The notes beneath the pieces are model-generated. The model saw only the letters and a list, made by a program, of their open reading frames with translations. It was not told the origin of the DNA and did no database searches. Below, one piece after another: positions 10,943-22,742 of a stretch of 64,000 bases of DNA. The stretch is from Lentinula raphanica (Eukaryota; Basidiomycota; Agaricomycetes; Agaricales; Omphalotaceae): assembly GCA_027919835.1 (NCBI GenBank), contig JANVFP010000033.1, positions 1-64,000 on the forward strand, given 5' to 3'. The position numbers and the translations under genes were made by a program. Numbering within the stretch: position 1 is the first letter of the stretch; the number at the start of each line of letters is the position of its first letter.

Positions 10943-11602
10943 TGTCCCGAAGGAGTTAGCACAGAAGGGTGACACGAGCACAAGCACAAGCACAACCCTA
11001 TACAGGGTAAGGGTGAGGTTGATCTCAGCAGCAGTGAGGGCACGAAGGGCCAATCACTAGGGCTTCAGAAGGAAAAGACAAGCTAGTTCCCAATGACCAA
11101 GTTAGTAGTATTGAGTGTGAGTAGGATACAAATACGAACCTAGTTCCCAATGACCAAGAGGTCGAGATAGGGAACCAGGAGTCTAGCTACAGTGGTATTT
11201 ATACTGAGTGAAACAATAAGTACCCAAAGCAGTAGAGATGAACAGTGTGAGTGAAGAAGATTGGAAAATACAATAACGCGAGAATGTAAAAGGTGTAGTG
11301 CGAGAATGTGAAAGGTAAAGAGCGAATGAGAATGGTTGGAAAGATAAGGAGTAGTGACAGCGCGAGAGACAGATATGAAGAACAATAACACAAGGACCAT
11401 AGTGCGAGAATGGAAGGAAGAATGGTGACAGAACGCAAGAGGAGAATGATAAAGCATGAGAAGAGGATTGATAATGAAGCAGGAGGTGTGATTGCTAATT
11501 GTAATGAGTCATGAAGAACGATCAGGTGGTAGCAAGAACATATGATGCAAAAAGGAGTGCATGTGATAAGGAAAAATGACACACATGTCAGATGTCACGA
11601 CA
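10943..11602 (-). repeat. 5' LTR of the gypsy element
   Basis: The partner of 4647-5306, same length and orientation, differing visibly only at about two positions (one in 'agaacgcRagagg', one in the terminal 'gtcaYgaca'). It carries the promoter for the minus-strand transcript. I could not identify a convincing tRNA primer-binding match in the few bases after it. Confidence 0.9.
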
Positions 11603-11760
11603 ACATTGAGAATTTGGGTATGTTGTTACACTCCTTGTGCTCATGTGTTCAACTAATTGCTTTTACTGACTTGAATCTTCTCCAGTTTGAGCAGCATATC
11701 GGAGGATGTCCGAAGGCTGTGGTTTGTTGTTTGAACACCTCCAATGTCAATACTTAAATG
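11603..11760. other. Unassigned sequence between gypsy element and MITE M3
   Basis: It begins with the second ACATT duplication. I see no gene. It should be the continuation of the sequence interrupted at 4646, read together as one pre-insertion site. Confidence 0.4.
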
Positions 11761-12042
11761 CATCAGGAAAAATATTCTCATCTCTAGAGTCCCCAGAGAT
11801 ACCCCCCAATTCCTAGGTAGTCTCAGAGAGCCTAGAGTATCTGAGTTCTTTGAGGCTTCTAAAAATTCTCTGGGTGCTTTCTGGTGCTTTCTGATGCTTT
11901 CTGGTGCTTTCTGGTGCTTTCAGATGCTTTCAGGATCTCTAGGATGTTTTTTGATCTTTCAAAGTTCACAAAAATCTCTGAGCAGCCTAGGAATTGGGGG
12001 GTATCTCTGGGGACTCTAGAGCTGAGAATATTTTTCCTGATG
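11761..12042. mobile_element. MITE M3 (282 bp)
   Basis: Ends CATCAGGAAAAAT / ATTTTTCCTGATG, with inverted blocks CCCCAGAGATACCCCCC / GGGGGGTATCTCTGGGG. The apparent 2-bp duplication is TG. The interior holds about five copies of an 11-bp GCTTTCTGGTG-like repeat, which makes it longer than its relatives M1 and M2. Confidence 0.85.
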
Positions 12043-12283
12043 TGTCCTTGGGAATAGTGGCCGTTTTTTTTTTCTATGTGTAGGAGAGTTGGATGTGGGA
12101 AAAAAATTACTTCACTTCTAGCCTGACAGGCCCACAAATTGATAAGCCACAGTTCACAAGCTCTTGTTTCCGACATGTGATTCAGACTTTGTGAGGAACA
12201 ATGATGGTATATGAGAGCTGCTTCAACACAGCTGCTTCATCACTGAAGGTTCATCTGTGACCCTTCATATGCATTCTCAAATG
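12043..12283. other. Unannotated gap before the large transposon
   Basis: 241 bp with a T-run and no credible ORF or repeat. It could hold remains of the 5' side of the NACHT gene, but I found no matching motif. Confidence 0.3.
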
Positions 12284-12475
12284 CACTTCAGGCAGCCACC
12301 TAAACTTACCAAGTTAGGATTAAAAATTGATCATATAATATACCCAAGGTGGTGGTAATCCCATGGGCAGTCCCGGTCAGGGATTCCCCAGGGGGATTCC
12401 CAGGTCAGGACCCCTGACACTTAGGGCCTGGAAATCCCAGACAGGGAATCCCAAACAGGGGGATTCCCATGATTC
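12284..12475 (+). repeat. Left terminal inverted repeat of the large transposon
   Basis: Matches the reverse complement of 28475-28666 almost base for base over the outer 120 bp, then with small differences. It contains several GGGATTCCC-type 9-mers, the same motif as in the subterminal arrays. Confidence 0.85.
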
Positions 12476-13060
12476 CCTAGACCCCTGATTTTTGCATTGA
12501 ATATTGAATTTACTATCCTCTATACTGATGTAAAAATCACCAATCATGTAGGTATTCCAGTATTGAGAATACATGTCCAGATGTCCAATGGTAGTTGCTA
12601 TCCCCTGAACTAGCATAATACTAGCAACCTAGAAGTAGGGAATTGTGCTACAATATATGCTATGCTATAGGACATGGTGAACATATAAAATAGGACAAAT
12701 TGTTCAATTGGTCAATGCATGCTATTTCAGTACATTTCATAATATTTAATCCATCACCAATGCATTGTACTTTAGACCATACCATACTTGCAAGCTGTTA
12801 TTGTCTGAGGTTCACCGAGATTGTAATGGATGCAGACTGATTATTTTGTTTCAATGCAGAATTTATCACATCCCTCAAAGTATCACTGCCTTGATTTGCT
12901 ATTGTTTCAATATGTACTGCATATAACTGCAGAATGCAAAATTGTGGGAATTTGTTTGACTCTTTTTGATTCAAAGTGTCACTCTTGATTTGGTATTGTT
13001 ACAACATATATTATACATAACTGCATATTTCTGCTGTCTTCTAGATATGCATACTCCTCC
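12476..13060. other. AT-rich spacer between left terminal repeat and array
   Basis: No gene or repeat recognised. It is not similar to the equivalent right-hand spacer (27958-28474). Confidence 0.4.
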
Positions 13061-13310
13061 TGGGAATCCCCTCTACTGGGAATCCCTTTAACTGGGAATC
13101 CCCTCTAACTGGGAATCCCTTAGCTGGGAATCCCTTTAGCTGGGAATCCCTCTACTGGGAATCCCTCTACTGGGAATCCCTCTACTGGGAATCCCTCTAC
13201 TGGGAATCCCTCTACTGGGAATCCCTCTACTGGGAATCCCTCTACTGGGAATCCCTCTACTGGGAATCCCTTTAACTGGGAATCCCTCACCTGGGAATTC
13301 CCTTCACTTG
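13061..13310 (+). repeat. Left subterminal minisatellite (TGGGAATCCCTCTAC)n
   Basis: About 16 tandem units of 14-16 bp whose constant core is the near-palindrome GGGAATCCC. The same core is repeated in reverse orientation at the other end of the transposon, which suggests transposase-binding sites. The array stops about 80 bp from the end of the transposase frame. Confidence 0.85.
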
Positions 13311-13393
13311 AAAGTCTCAGCGAGAGAGCTCTTATATATCAAAACCAAATCTTTGTATATGATTTCCATTGAGGCTACAATTATCATTCATAT

Positions 13394-16300
13394 TCAGTAT
13401 ATATCTAGTGTATCTTCTGACTCCGCATACCACCCATCCGTTAAGTTGAGCACATCAATTGACTCAAGCAAGCCTACATCCAAATCATCATCATCAACCA
13501 ATGATTCACCACTATCGTCGTCCATCCATTCTTCGCAGACATCGACCACTCTATCAGAATCCAGATCTATTGATGCTGCTGCTAACTCCGCTTCTGTTGG
13601 CCCCCAAGGTGGTAAAGCTTGATTTATAGGCAATACAGCAAATGCTCGTTGCCAAAAAACACATAATCGGCATAATTCAGAGCGTCTCTGGTCTAACTGA
13701 TAAAAAACATCCTCTTCTATATTATACAAGAGTCAATGATCAGGACCTAATGAACAAGGTAGGAATCACTCACCAGACTCATGAAGTTCACTGATAGCCC
13801 TTTGGAGGACCGACCACTCTTCCGAAAACCACTCTCGCAAAGTCAAACATTCATGTTGTAAACGTCTTCGCTCCTCATCGCAACGATCTCGCAACAAGAT
13901 ACCTCGAATACCGTGTCTGACCTGATCACAACTTTGCCATAAAGGGGCATGAGAGCCACTGGTGTCGTCGTCAAGACCAATATCATCCCAAATAGAATCA
14001 TCAACGTCCAGAGAGAACAATTCTTTGGTAGGGATCGGTTGAGGTGCTACCGCATTCGCAGGTGCCCTTTTGAGACGGATCATTTCAGACATGCTCTTGC
14101 AGATATTGTTATACCTTCGCGCCAGTGCTTCAATGCCTGGATCACGGCGTTTCACCGCATCTTCAGTATGATTATGAAGTTTGCGTTCTGAAGCTGATGG
14201 ATAGTCAATAACGAGATAGGTGGATGGCCATGGACTGCTCACTGTTCATTTGGCGACGGAATGATCGTTCAAGGCGATCTCGTTCAAACTTTCGAGCCGT
14301 GAGTTTGGTTCTGAGTCGAAGTTTGCACGAACGTGCATTCATTCGCGCGGCAATGAAGGGACTCGAGGCTAGGTGCCGATACTGAGTGCGTCCTTCTACC
14401 CCTAACGCCATCTCCTTGTTCTTCAAAGTAGCAGAGGTCTTCCGTAAATTCTCCTTCACCTCAGTTAACTGTTGTTCGGCCTCTGCTACCTCGTATGGTT
14501 CCGCCGACAAGTCTGTAGTGATATCTTCTAATCGCCGCACCCGGTCACTGAGTGTATCACGGACCGTGCGCAGACGAAGGGCCTCTTCAACAGCAGTTTT
14601 CCCTGCTTTCCGTGACTGTTCTGGCAAGAGTCAATTTTAACGTTAACCTCGGCTCTTGGATTAACTCACTAGGTAATGGCTGTGTCTGCTTTTTCACTTG
14701 TTCAGCCCACTGCTCCCGCAGAAAGTCAACACTTCGCATTGAATACCGGATATCCTCCTCAGCGTCAACACGCTTTGCCTCAGTGTGGTTCCACTTCCTC
14801 ACAATCCAGCTAGCTAGCCCCCGCAAGCTCGCCACATCAGCATGTTGGATCTGTAAGTCCAGCGTATAGATACGGAGATGATGCTACATGAGAACGAGCA
14901 TCAGAAAGGGGGTCAGGCAGGGTATATGATACAGAAACATGACTTACTCCACATACTCGAAGGTAAGCGATTAATTTGCTGATTGAGTGCCAGAAGCGCT
15001 CGCAGCCTTCCCCGTCTGAAAGGCCAAAGCCTTTACATTTACGAGGGTGATAGATGCATTGACAAGGCCAACCGTGGCCGAATGCATGAAATACAGAGAT
15101 AGCAAAGGTTATTCGTGGGAGGTAGTGTTCCAAGAAGCCCCATTTGATACAGCTGCGTTCTAGCTGACATGCTATATCGTATAGAAGGCCGACCGTATAT
15201 GAAGAAGGAAGGTGCTTGAAGAGCATGTCGATCAAAGAGAAGGCGTAATGCTGTCTCTCTCCTGCTGTCGTTATGTTTACCAACCAGAGCACCCTGTCAT
15301 GTCGACATAAAAGACCCATCAGGCCAGTTGAGTCAAAAAATTTGGTGCTCGCTTTTGTTCGTGCTCCGTCGGCGGCGATGAAGCTATTCTCGCATCCATC
15401 AAGAACCGACTTAGGAACCTTTAAAGATCCCTCGTAACCATCGCTATCTAGCTCCGTTCGGACACCAGAGTCAGAAGAGTTTGTTTTGGGGCGAACGGAA
15501 TCTACAAAGTGCTGCCAGCTGTCCACGTCTCCTTCTGGAATAAATACTGTTCGTGGATGCACTCGGTGAGGATCTCGATACGTCCGAGTGTTGTTCTTCT
15601 GAGTGAAACAAGCATCCAAGCACACGATACACGATAATCTAGACAAAGAAAAGCGACTTGAGCACAGGTATTTCGTTAGATCACCGCGAAACGTACTCCT
15701 GGGTCAAAGGCGAGCTTCCCCCAAAACACAACGGACATCGACGGCGAAGATATTCACTAGGTCGCTCCCGCATGGGTTCTTCTTCCTCTACCCGACTACG
15801 CTTAGATCTGTCTTGCTCTGCTTCCTCTCTATCAACGGTCGGCCCTCGATCTTCAATGCCACTGCTCCGACCTTCTTCAACCACGCGATCGATGTAGGAA
15901 GTGGAGACCTGTAGCAGTGTGTTATACCACTGTAGTGCATTAGAGAATCGTCGCCGAAGTGGATCTTGTCCTTGTAGATGAAACCCTTGCGCCTTCAGGA
16001 AATCCTCAAGCGTATCACATATTGCTGTGTTATTTGGTGAGATACGAAGAAAGAGGCGGTTCACAAAGTCCAGAACCCGCAGATCCACGGCAAGGGAAGG
16101 ATACAGCGGAGCGCATCCGAAGAGAGCACGTTCTATGAGTTGCTTTGCAGCAGGGCGACACGAACAGATTTGAAGAGAAATTCTTTCTAACTCTGTGAAA
16201 ATCATAGAATGTTAGCGTTATTCATATACAGTAAGTTCCACTTACTGTGGAACCGTACCACTACTATATCTAGTTTGCGCGACTTGTTCAGACAGACACA

Positions 16301-16762
16301 TTCCTCTGTGGACCATGTGGTATCTTCGGCCAGGTTATTGGATACACGTAGTAAATGAAGATAAGGTCGGACGAGAGTAGGTATGATCTCATCGTTCCAA
16401 TGCCGAAACTGGGCGAATCGTTTCTTCTTGTGATGTGACTCACTGCCTCCTCCCACTGAATCGACTGATGTGATGTGTTCAGATACGTCGGTATGAACAA
16501 CAGGGGCGCGGTCTACGTTGTCAGACGTTTGCGGTCGGTAACGAAAACCTACTTGACCTTCAGGTATTGGAAGGGGGAAGCGCTGAGAATATGCATGTGA
16601 GGGCATAATGAGTAGGTCCTGGGTAGCCTTCTTGCGCTTCTTCATCGGGGAGGTAGAGCGAGACCTATTTTTTGATACAAGTGCATAGGAGCTTCGAGTT
16701 GGAGTAGTGGACGCAGGAACATCCTGTGAGAGGAAGTCCTTAGGGATACGAACTCGAGACAT
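13394..16762 (-). CDS. KDZ transposase, intact seven-exon gene (about 1010 aa)
   Basis: Proposed exons are 16762-16246, 16192-15697, 15638-14948, 14883-14670, 14620-14243, 14187-13774 and 13716-13394. They sum to 3033 nt, exactly 1011 codons, and every intron (49-64 bp) has GT..AG ends. The N-terminus MSRVRIPKDF leads to a cysteine cluster (CVCLN..., then ICSCRPAAKQL) of the type reported with KDZ transposases. A CPLCFGG / CLDACFTQK cysteine module spans residues ~325-350. The RNase H-like core has candidate catalytic acids in FFDSTGLMGLLCRHD (about 440), LLYDIACQ (about 492) and GEGCERFWH (about 551). The C-terminal half is coiled coil, with an acidic tail DDDDLDVG. The role would be DNA cleavage and strand transfer in the nucleus. 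No disabling mutation was seen. An upstream in-frame ATG at 16987 exists, but the family N-terminus favours 16762. Confidence 0.9.
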
Positions 16763-17641
16763 CAGGGTGTCGTAGTGGAAGCGGAAAGGAAGTGCACTGT
16801 CAAACACCACACCCTCAAGAACTCTTGCGAAGACGTTTATTGTTCCAAAAAGGAGCAGCAAAAATATTAGTTTAACGTCATTTCGGACGATGATCAGCCA
16901 CTGTGGTTTCATCTCTTTATTGTTGGGATACGCACTTGGATCCGCACCATTTTTAACGTCTGCGTCAAAGCTGTTTCTACAAGTCACTTTTGCATAGACT
17001 TCAACTTCATGAACAATGATGAAATATGTGTGTTTTTATAATGTTTCGCCTCAAGAATACATCACTACCACAAAATTATACATAGACAGAGCGATAGGGA
17101 ACTGTACACTACCAAGTGCTCATTATAACCAGCAATTTGCTATATCTTCGGCGAGCAAGTGTCATTCGCATGATGCTAATGGAGGTGCACTGTGATTCCG
17201 ATAAAATGAGGCTACCAGAGAGTATTAGCGACTGACATAACAGCTTACGCATGTACGTTGCATTGATGATTGTTGGCCGAGATACTAACCCTACCGCGAC
17301 ATTAAAGTACCCGGAATTGATAAGATGTTCACAGAAGTATCTCTAGAACATCGCAAATCATCCCAGGTAGTTATTCGTAGCTAGAGTTTCGTCGTCGTGG
17401 CGTGCCCCGCTTTCGAAAGCCCATAGCGCAAGTGACATGAAAAGGAGGTTGAGCGTAAAGGTAGGAAATGTCGATACGGAGTTTGAGATACAACAAGTGA
17501 CCTGTGTATTCAATAAGCGTTTGGACAGTTCAGATTAAACGTGTGCGGAAGACTGAGATATTGGATACGATATCTAATGCGCGCGTCAATGCTGTGACAT
17601 TTCCGCTGATTAACAACAGAGACCGTAGTACCAGGATGGTC

Positions 17642-18292
17642 CAGCTGAGGCTGTAAGATTAATGCATAACGACTGGACAACTGTCCCCACTCGTTATGCG
17701 TAATGAATGGACAGCTATCCAGTAGATAAATGAATTATCCATATCTCCTGAAATAGCCATTTTTGGAAAAAACTGACCCCCCCTATAGGGGGTTTTCCAT
17801 TTTGGTCTATCAATATAACCTCAAATTTTAAACCCTAACCCAACCCCTAACCCAACCCAACCCCTAACCCCTAACCTAACCTAACCCCTAACCCCCTAAC
17901 CTAACCCAACCCCTAACCCCCTAACCTAACCCAACCCCTAACCCCCTAACCTAACCCAACCCCTAACCCCCTAACCCAAACCAAACCCTAACTAAACCTA
18001 AACCCTAACCAGCCCTAACCCTAACACAGTCCCTACCAATGAAAATATACCAAACCCTAACCCCTAACCCAACCCCTAACCCAACCCTAACCCCTAACCC
18101 TTGCTAACCCAGGTTGGGCACTGAATCAGACCCCTCCCTTATGTTAGGGTTAGCATAGCTAACCCTAACGGTAGGGGCCTGATTCAGTGCTAAATCCCAG
18201 TTGTACAGTGGTGGGATAACTGTCCATTCATTACGCATAACGAGTGGGGACAGTTGTCCAGTCGTTATGCATTAAACCTACAGCTACAGGTG
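17642..18292 (+). mobile_element. Telomere-repeat MITE-like element T1 (651 bp)
   Basis: Ends CAGCTGAGGCTGTAA and CACCTGTAGCTG (inverted), flanked by the perfect 7-bp duplication GATGGTC. The interior has a palindromic CCCCTATAGGGG, about 250 bp of variable CCCTAACCC/CCTAACCC-type repeats, and a long hairpin around GTTAGCATAGCTAAC. Related copies lie at 44084-44668 and 62011-62596. T1 is the most diverged of the three. Confidence 0.85.
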
Positions 18293-18497
18293 GATGGTCT
18301 GTGCCCAGGGAAGCACGTCCAGAAAGCATGATAAAACCGACAAAGTTCAATCCTTGTCCATAAAGTGCTGAAGCGCTGAAGTGTCCTGAAGTGTCGTCGA
18401 TCAAGGCTGGTACCAGGAAATAACTACAGAGACATAGCAGGGGCAATGGAAGAACAGAATAGAAAGAAGAAATGTAGTTTCCCGCGGTTCCGCTGCT

Positions 18498-18610
18498 AGG
18501 TGACTTCTCGGGTCGGATAAGAAAGTTCGTTTTAGGAACCGCCCGCGAGCTGAGGTAATCCCGATACGGTTCCCAAAACGAAATTCCTTATCCGACCGCT
18601 CGAGTTACCT
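18498..18610. repeat. 44-bp inverted repeat with 25-bp spacer near the Spt5-like gene start
   Basis: Arms 18498-18541 and 18567-18610 are complementary with few mismatches; both include GGTCGGATAAG..CGTTTT on one strand or the other. It lies about 230 bp upstream of the presumed ATG at 18836 and could form a hairpin or a dimeric factor site. It may alternatively be a tiny foldback insertion. Confidence 0.6.
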
Positions 18611-18835
18611 GAACGTTGAAACCGTGGGAAACGGCGTTTTTTTCAAACATCGCCTACGTTCGTACTCAACGCTGGTCGTGTTGACCAGGTAAGACATTCT
18701 TTTTTCGTCATAGGCTGCATTCGAAGAGTGTTATTCGTACTTGTCATGTATCTTGCTCATCGTAACACTTGTACAATCAATTGAGAATTGAGATTAGTGA
18801 GCTCACAATCCATCCAGATTCTTATAACGATTATA

Positions 18836-21800
18836 ATGGACGAAGTGCCCTCCTTGGACGTTGACAGCAACGGTAACAGTACAGTAAGTTACCGTATGTT
18901 GCATCCACGTCAAAATCACCCATACCAGCGTCAATCATTTGGAGGAGGAGCGTAGTCCAATTCTTTCCAAACACACCACGGCCTTGCAACAGCTACAAGG
19001 TATGTAACGCGCCGCGTTTTCAAGTCTTGTGTGCTTATGATGTATAGACTATTGGTCCGAAGACGAGCAGGACTTTGACGGAGAGTTCAAACCTTTCCTT
19101 ACTCCTTCTACCTGTAGTACCCACCTTCCCCTCGACATCTCGATGATCTCTCCGACATTCCCCTCGTCCATATCCTCTTCGCTATCTTCTACTCTCACCG
19201 ACAACACGCGTACATTCTCAGAGGCGAAAAGAACAGCCGACTCTTCATTAACAATCGGTATGGTGGACCTAGTCTTTGATGGAATGCCCGGACTTAATTT
19301 TCTATGCCTAGATTACGCTTCTGATGAAAATATGGACTTGGCAGAAAGCGCGAATCCGTCACCAGCTCCTCTTCCTCTAATCGATCATATTCACCTCTTC
19401 GCCAGTGAGGCCACGGACTCCCCATCCGATCACGCTTCGACAATCTCCCAAACCTCTCATCAGTCTCAAGAGACCCCATCGCAAAGTTCGCACAGTAATC
19501 GCGCTATTGCACCCAAGCCGCGTATCCCGAGCCACCGATCATTTCAGCATTTTCTTGATTTGGAAGCCAAAGACGACGATGAGGATGCATCAATCGACGA
19601 GGACGATACGCTAGAGGAAGATGGCTTCATTGACGACACGATGGTAACCCTTCATGCCGACCTCGTACCTTTCGATGAAGTGGTTACGGGCCCAACTAGA
19701 AACGCCGCTTTTCTTGAGCACCTCGAGCAGGTATATGCTCATCCGTCTGTAGCCGACGATATCATGAGCGAAAATTCTATGGACGACCGCAGTGGCGACG
19801 CTCTCCTTACTCTCAACAATTGCGCGACAGATTACGTTGAGAAATTTTCTCCTGAAATCAATCATCTACCTGGCGACTGGGCTCTTTTTAGAGTGGAATG
19901 TAAAGTAAGAGCAAATTCTATAACCCATCGTTCACACTCTAATGCCTTTTCTCAGGCAGGATCGGAGTACGAGATTTTGTTCGACATTATGCACGCCCCA
20001 CATATAGAATCCGAGGTCCGCAGTGCCTTTTTCAACCCCAGCGTAGGAAACCACCTGTATATCGAAGGATCCATCTCACGGCGTCACAAGTCTCCACTGT
20101 TGGATTTTCTCCATGCTCATTCCGACGTCCAATCGTCGACTTTGAGATATCTCCCCTCCGATGACCACAGGTCTTCTCTCTGGGTTCGACCTCAGAATGA
20201 TCAAGTGTTTGCGCGAGGTACTTGGGTGAAGATTCTCTCCCCAGATACTTATCGTGGTGATGTTGGTCTCGTACGAGGGCTTCGAGCAAACCCCGGACGT
20301 CTATCTGTTCTTGTCACTCTTGTACCACGTACTTTCCGAGAGGACGACTTGGAAACAATGACTCGGCCGAACCTGGAACTCATGCTCGATGAAGACCTCG
20401 AAACTGCTGGTGCAGTCAAATATAGTTCTCGAAGTGGTGATTACTATACGTACGGGAGTGAGGTATATCAGTCAGGATTGATCATGCTGCTCTTTGCACC
20501 GGCTTCTCTTGCTGTTGCACACACAATCTCAGGCGAGAACCATAGATTGTTCATCGAGAGCAAGCATGCCTTTGTACTTGAACGTCGACATAGCATACCA
20601 GTTCCCGAACACTGGTCGTTCCATGAGGGTGACGAAGTTCGAGTTATCTCTGAAGCTCCGCATCACTCTGGTCCTTTGCGATATGGGCTGGTGAGATCGG
20701 TTCTTCGTAGATGTTGCGAAGTGGAATTTGTTGTTGATGGGGGCTTCAAAGAACTCATCGCAATCCCGATGAACCTCTTAGTCAAAGAAGTCACTCCTGG
20801 GGACTATGTCAAGGTAGTCGCGGGCATTCACGATGAGCTCTGTGGTTTAGTCGGAGAGAAAAACGGTCGTGTTGTTGGAATAATACCTGATAACTCGTAT
20901 ACTGTGGTAAGAGTTTGCCCCTCAACTCATATATATTAACTAACTTCGCATTCAGAGTGTATGGGTGGATGCCAACTCGGTGGTGAAATCAAACCAGATC
21001 ATACCGCTCAGCCACCGCAAATCTCTCTGGATGGATCTTAAAGTCGTCGTCACAAATGCTGACTTTAACAAACAGCTGAAGGGCATAATCAAGAGAGTAT
21101 GGGCTGATGGTCACGGATTGATTCGTATCCTGGTGTACGTTCCTACTAGCGATTGCTCATTTGAACTAGACTACACCCAAGTGGTAGAAGAAGGGTCAGC
21201 TACCTTTGACGTTTACAGTTTTATCGCGACGCACGCTCACTTTTCACGGTAGATCCTACAAGTCTCTGGACAGGCTTGCCCTGGATTCGGGGATATCGTT
21301 GGTTGATGACTATGGGATCGATAGGACATTACATCTCATGAAGACCGGCCGTCAGCCTTGGATCGGTGTTCGAGTACTTATCATCCATGGGCATTACCAT
21401 GGATACACTGGTACCGTTCGCGATGTCAACTTGTATCGGATCAACCACAACAACCTCTATGCCAGCGGTTTGAGGCTCACTCTGGAGATCGATGTTATGA
21501 CTACCACTGCAGCCAATCCTCGAATTCAACTGGATTATGATCTGGTTCGAGAACTGCGGTATGTGACTGTCAATGATAACCAAATTTGTGAGAATGCTTA
21601 TACTCTGTCCTCAGCACCCATGCGCCGCTACACAATGTGATTAGGCCGTCCTGGAATCAATCTATATTCATGCCAAATTCGCGTTACAAGCCTACCAAAT
21701 TTATACCTGTACAAATCCCAACAACCGTTTTGCCTTCCCGACCATCCACTCCTCTCATCGATCCGGATTCGCTGAAGGCTATGTATGAATTCGTTGGATC

Positions 21801-22404
21801 ATGGTATCCAGCGGTAGACGTCCACGAAATTCCATCTCCACATCACAATCCACCATCGCCTGATCAGCAGTCTCATTTCTTGGCTCATAAGAACTTATTG
21901 GGCATCGCTATACGGGTTGATGTTGACGGAGGGCCATACGACACCCTGAAGACAAAATCAGCCGAACGCTATGTGATCCCAACTCCATACTCCAACGGCT
22001 CGTTTAGCACTGTCGTATTTCGAGTAGATCGACCTAAGATCAAAGTTGGTGATGTATTCCTCGATGGGTCGGTTTTATTCAAGCATCGAAACCGCCCTAA
22101 GCCAAGTACAGAGAAGCGGCTGATGGTGGTGATCGGAGGGTTTGAAGAACACATTGGAAAATTCGTCCGCCGTTTGTACTATTTTTACAAGGGAAGCATG
22201 GAGGATGATAGCAAATGGTTTCGGTTGGTAGTTGTTTACTTCTCAGATGGGGAGGAGATCATAACTGATGAGGAGATCGAACTTCACCCTGGTAACGTAG
22301 AATATGTTCGGGAAACATCGGATATGCGTAGAAAGTCTACAGAACAACTGGCTGAACGCCGTCAATTTCTGGCGCATTCAGCTCCTGAATTACGCCGAAG
22401 TTAG
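18836..22404 (+). CDS. Spt5-like NGN/KOW-repeat protein carried by the transposon (about 1081 aa)
   Basis: Exons from the third onward are well supported: 19048-19904, 19956-20906, 20956-21194, 21253-21558 and 21615-22404. All phases agree and introns are 48-58 bp. The first two exons (18836-18883, 18945-18999) are tentative. The N-terminal 250 residues are acidic and low complexity (DLEAKDDDEDASIDEDD). An NGN-like domain follows (DWALFRVECK|AGSEYEILFDIM, after removing an intron that reads through in frame). Several KOW-like motifs come next: GTWVKILSPDTYRGDVGLV, GDYVKVVAGIHDELCGLVG and GVRVLIIHGHYHGYTGTV. A tail with WYPAVDVHE and a further beta-rich domain ends the protein. The arrangement resembles transcription elongation factor Spt5. 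It is much expanded in agaricomycetes as I remember it, and its link to KDZ elements is inferred here from position. No premature stop remains after splicing. Confidence 0.8.
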
Positions 22405-22742
22405 ATATGCTTATCCTTGTATGTGTGAATGCATTATCGACTTTGAACATATCATATGGAAACTCTGTTTCATGCATACTCTGAATATTGGAAAGATGGT
22501 GCGTCCGCAACGACGTTAAACTATGAAATGAGCCAAGTTAGACAAATGAAGTGGCCTAGCTAGGTGGAACAATAGACGAATGGACGGCGAGTGGATGGCA
22601 AACACATCACTTGGCCTTTTTGAGTGAAACAATAGGAAGATGGCTGGTAAGCAAACACATCGCTTGAATCACACGTAGTTTTTGTTGAACTTTTTGGTGG
22701 ACAGTGTAATTTGATTCCTGACTTCTCCATCAAAATCCACCA

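Larger units (their letters stand above)
4647..11602 (-). mobile_element. Complete chromodomain Ty3/gypsy LTR retrotransposon (6.96 kb)
   Basis: Two 660-bp direct LTRs (4647-5306 and 10943-11602) start TGTC and end GACA, and the element is flanked by the 5-bp duplication ACATT. Reading minus, the order is 5' LTR, gag with zinc knuckle, protease, reverse transcriptase, RNase H, integrase, chromodomain, purine tract and 3' LTR. I could see only about two base differences between the LTRs, implying a recent insertion, yet pol carries four in-frame TGA codons and a MITE. It is therefore not autonomous as it stands. It inserted into a foldback-family copy. Confidence 0.9.
16763..18835. promoter_or_regulatory. 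Divergent intergenic region between transposase and Spt5-like gene
   Basis: About 2.1 kb separates two divergent genes, so promoters for both should lie here. It contains telomere-repeat element T1 (17642-18292) and a 44-bp-arm inverted repeat (18498-18610). An open minus-strand stretch at 16763-16987 with a hydrophobic run (LIFLLLLFGTIN) is probably upstream sequence read through, not a gene. Nothing else is recognisable. Confidence 0.45.

Noticed and set aside
13061..13310. CRISPR-like array
   Set aside because: Units are 14-16 bp with no unique spacers, in a fungal genome. It is a minisatellite.
16763..16987. Transmembrane N-terminal extension of the KDZ transposase
   Set aside because: The hydrophobic run lies upstream of the family-typical MSRVRIP start and is probably untranslated leader read in frame.
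17820..18110. Possible true telomere or chromosome end
   Set aside because: The CCCTAA-type tract lies within an element with inverted ends and a 7-bp duplication, and unique sequence continues on both sides.
21206..21640. Frameshift mutation in the Spt5-like gene
   Set aside because: A standard GT..AG intron at 21559-21614 joins the two frames, so no mutation needs to be assumed.
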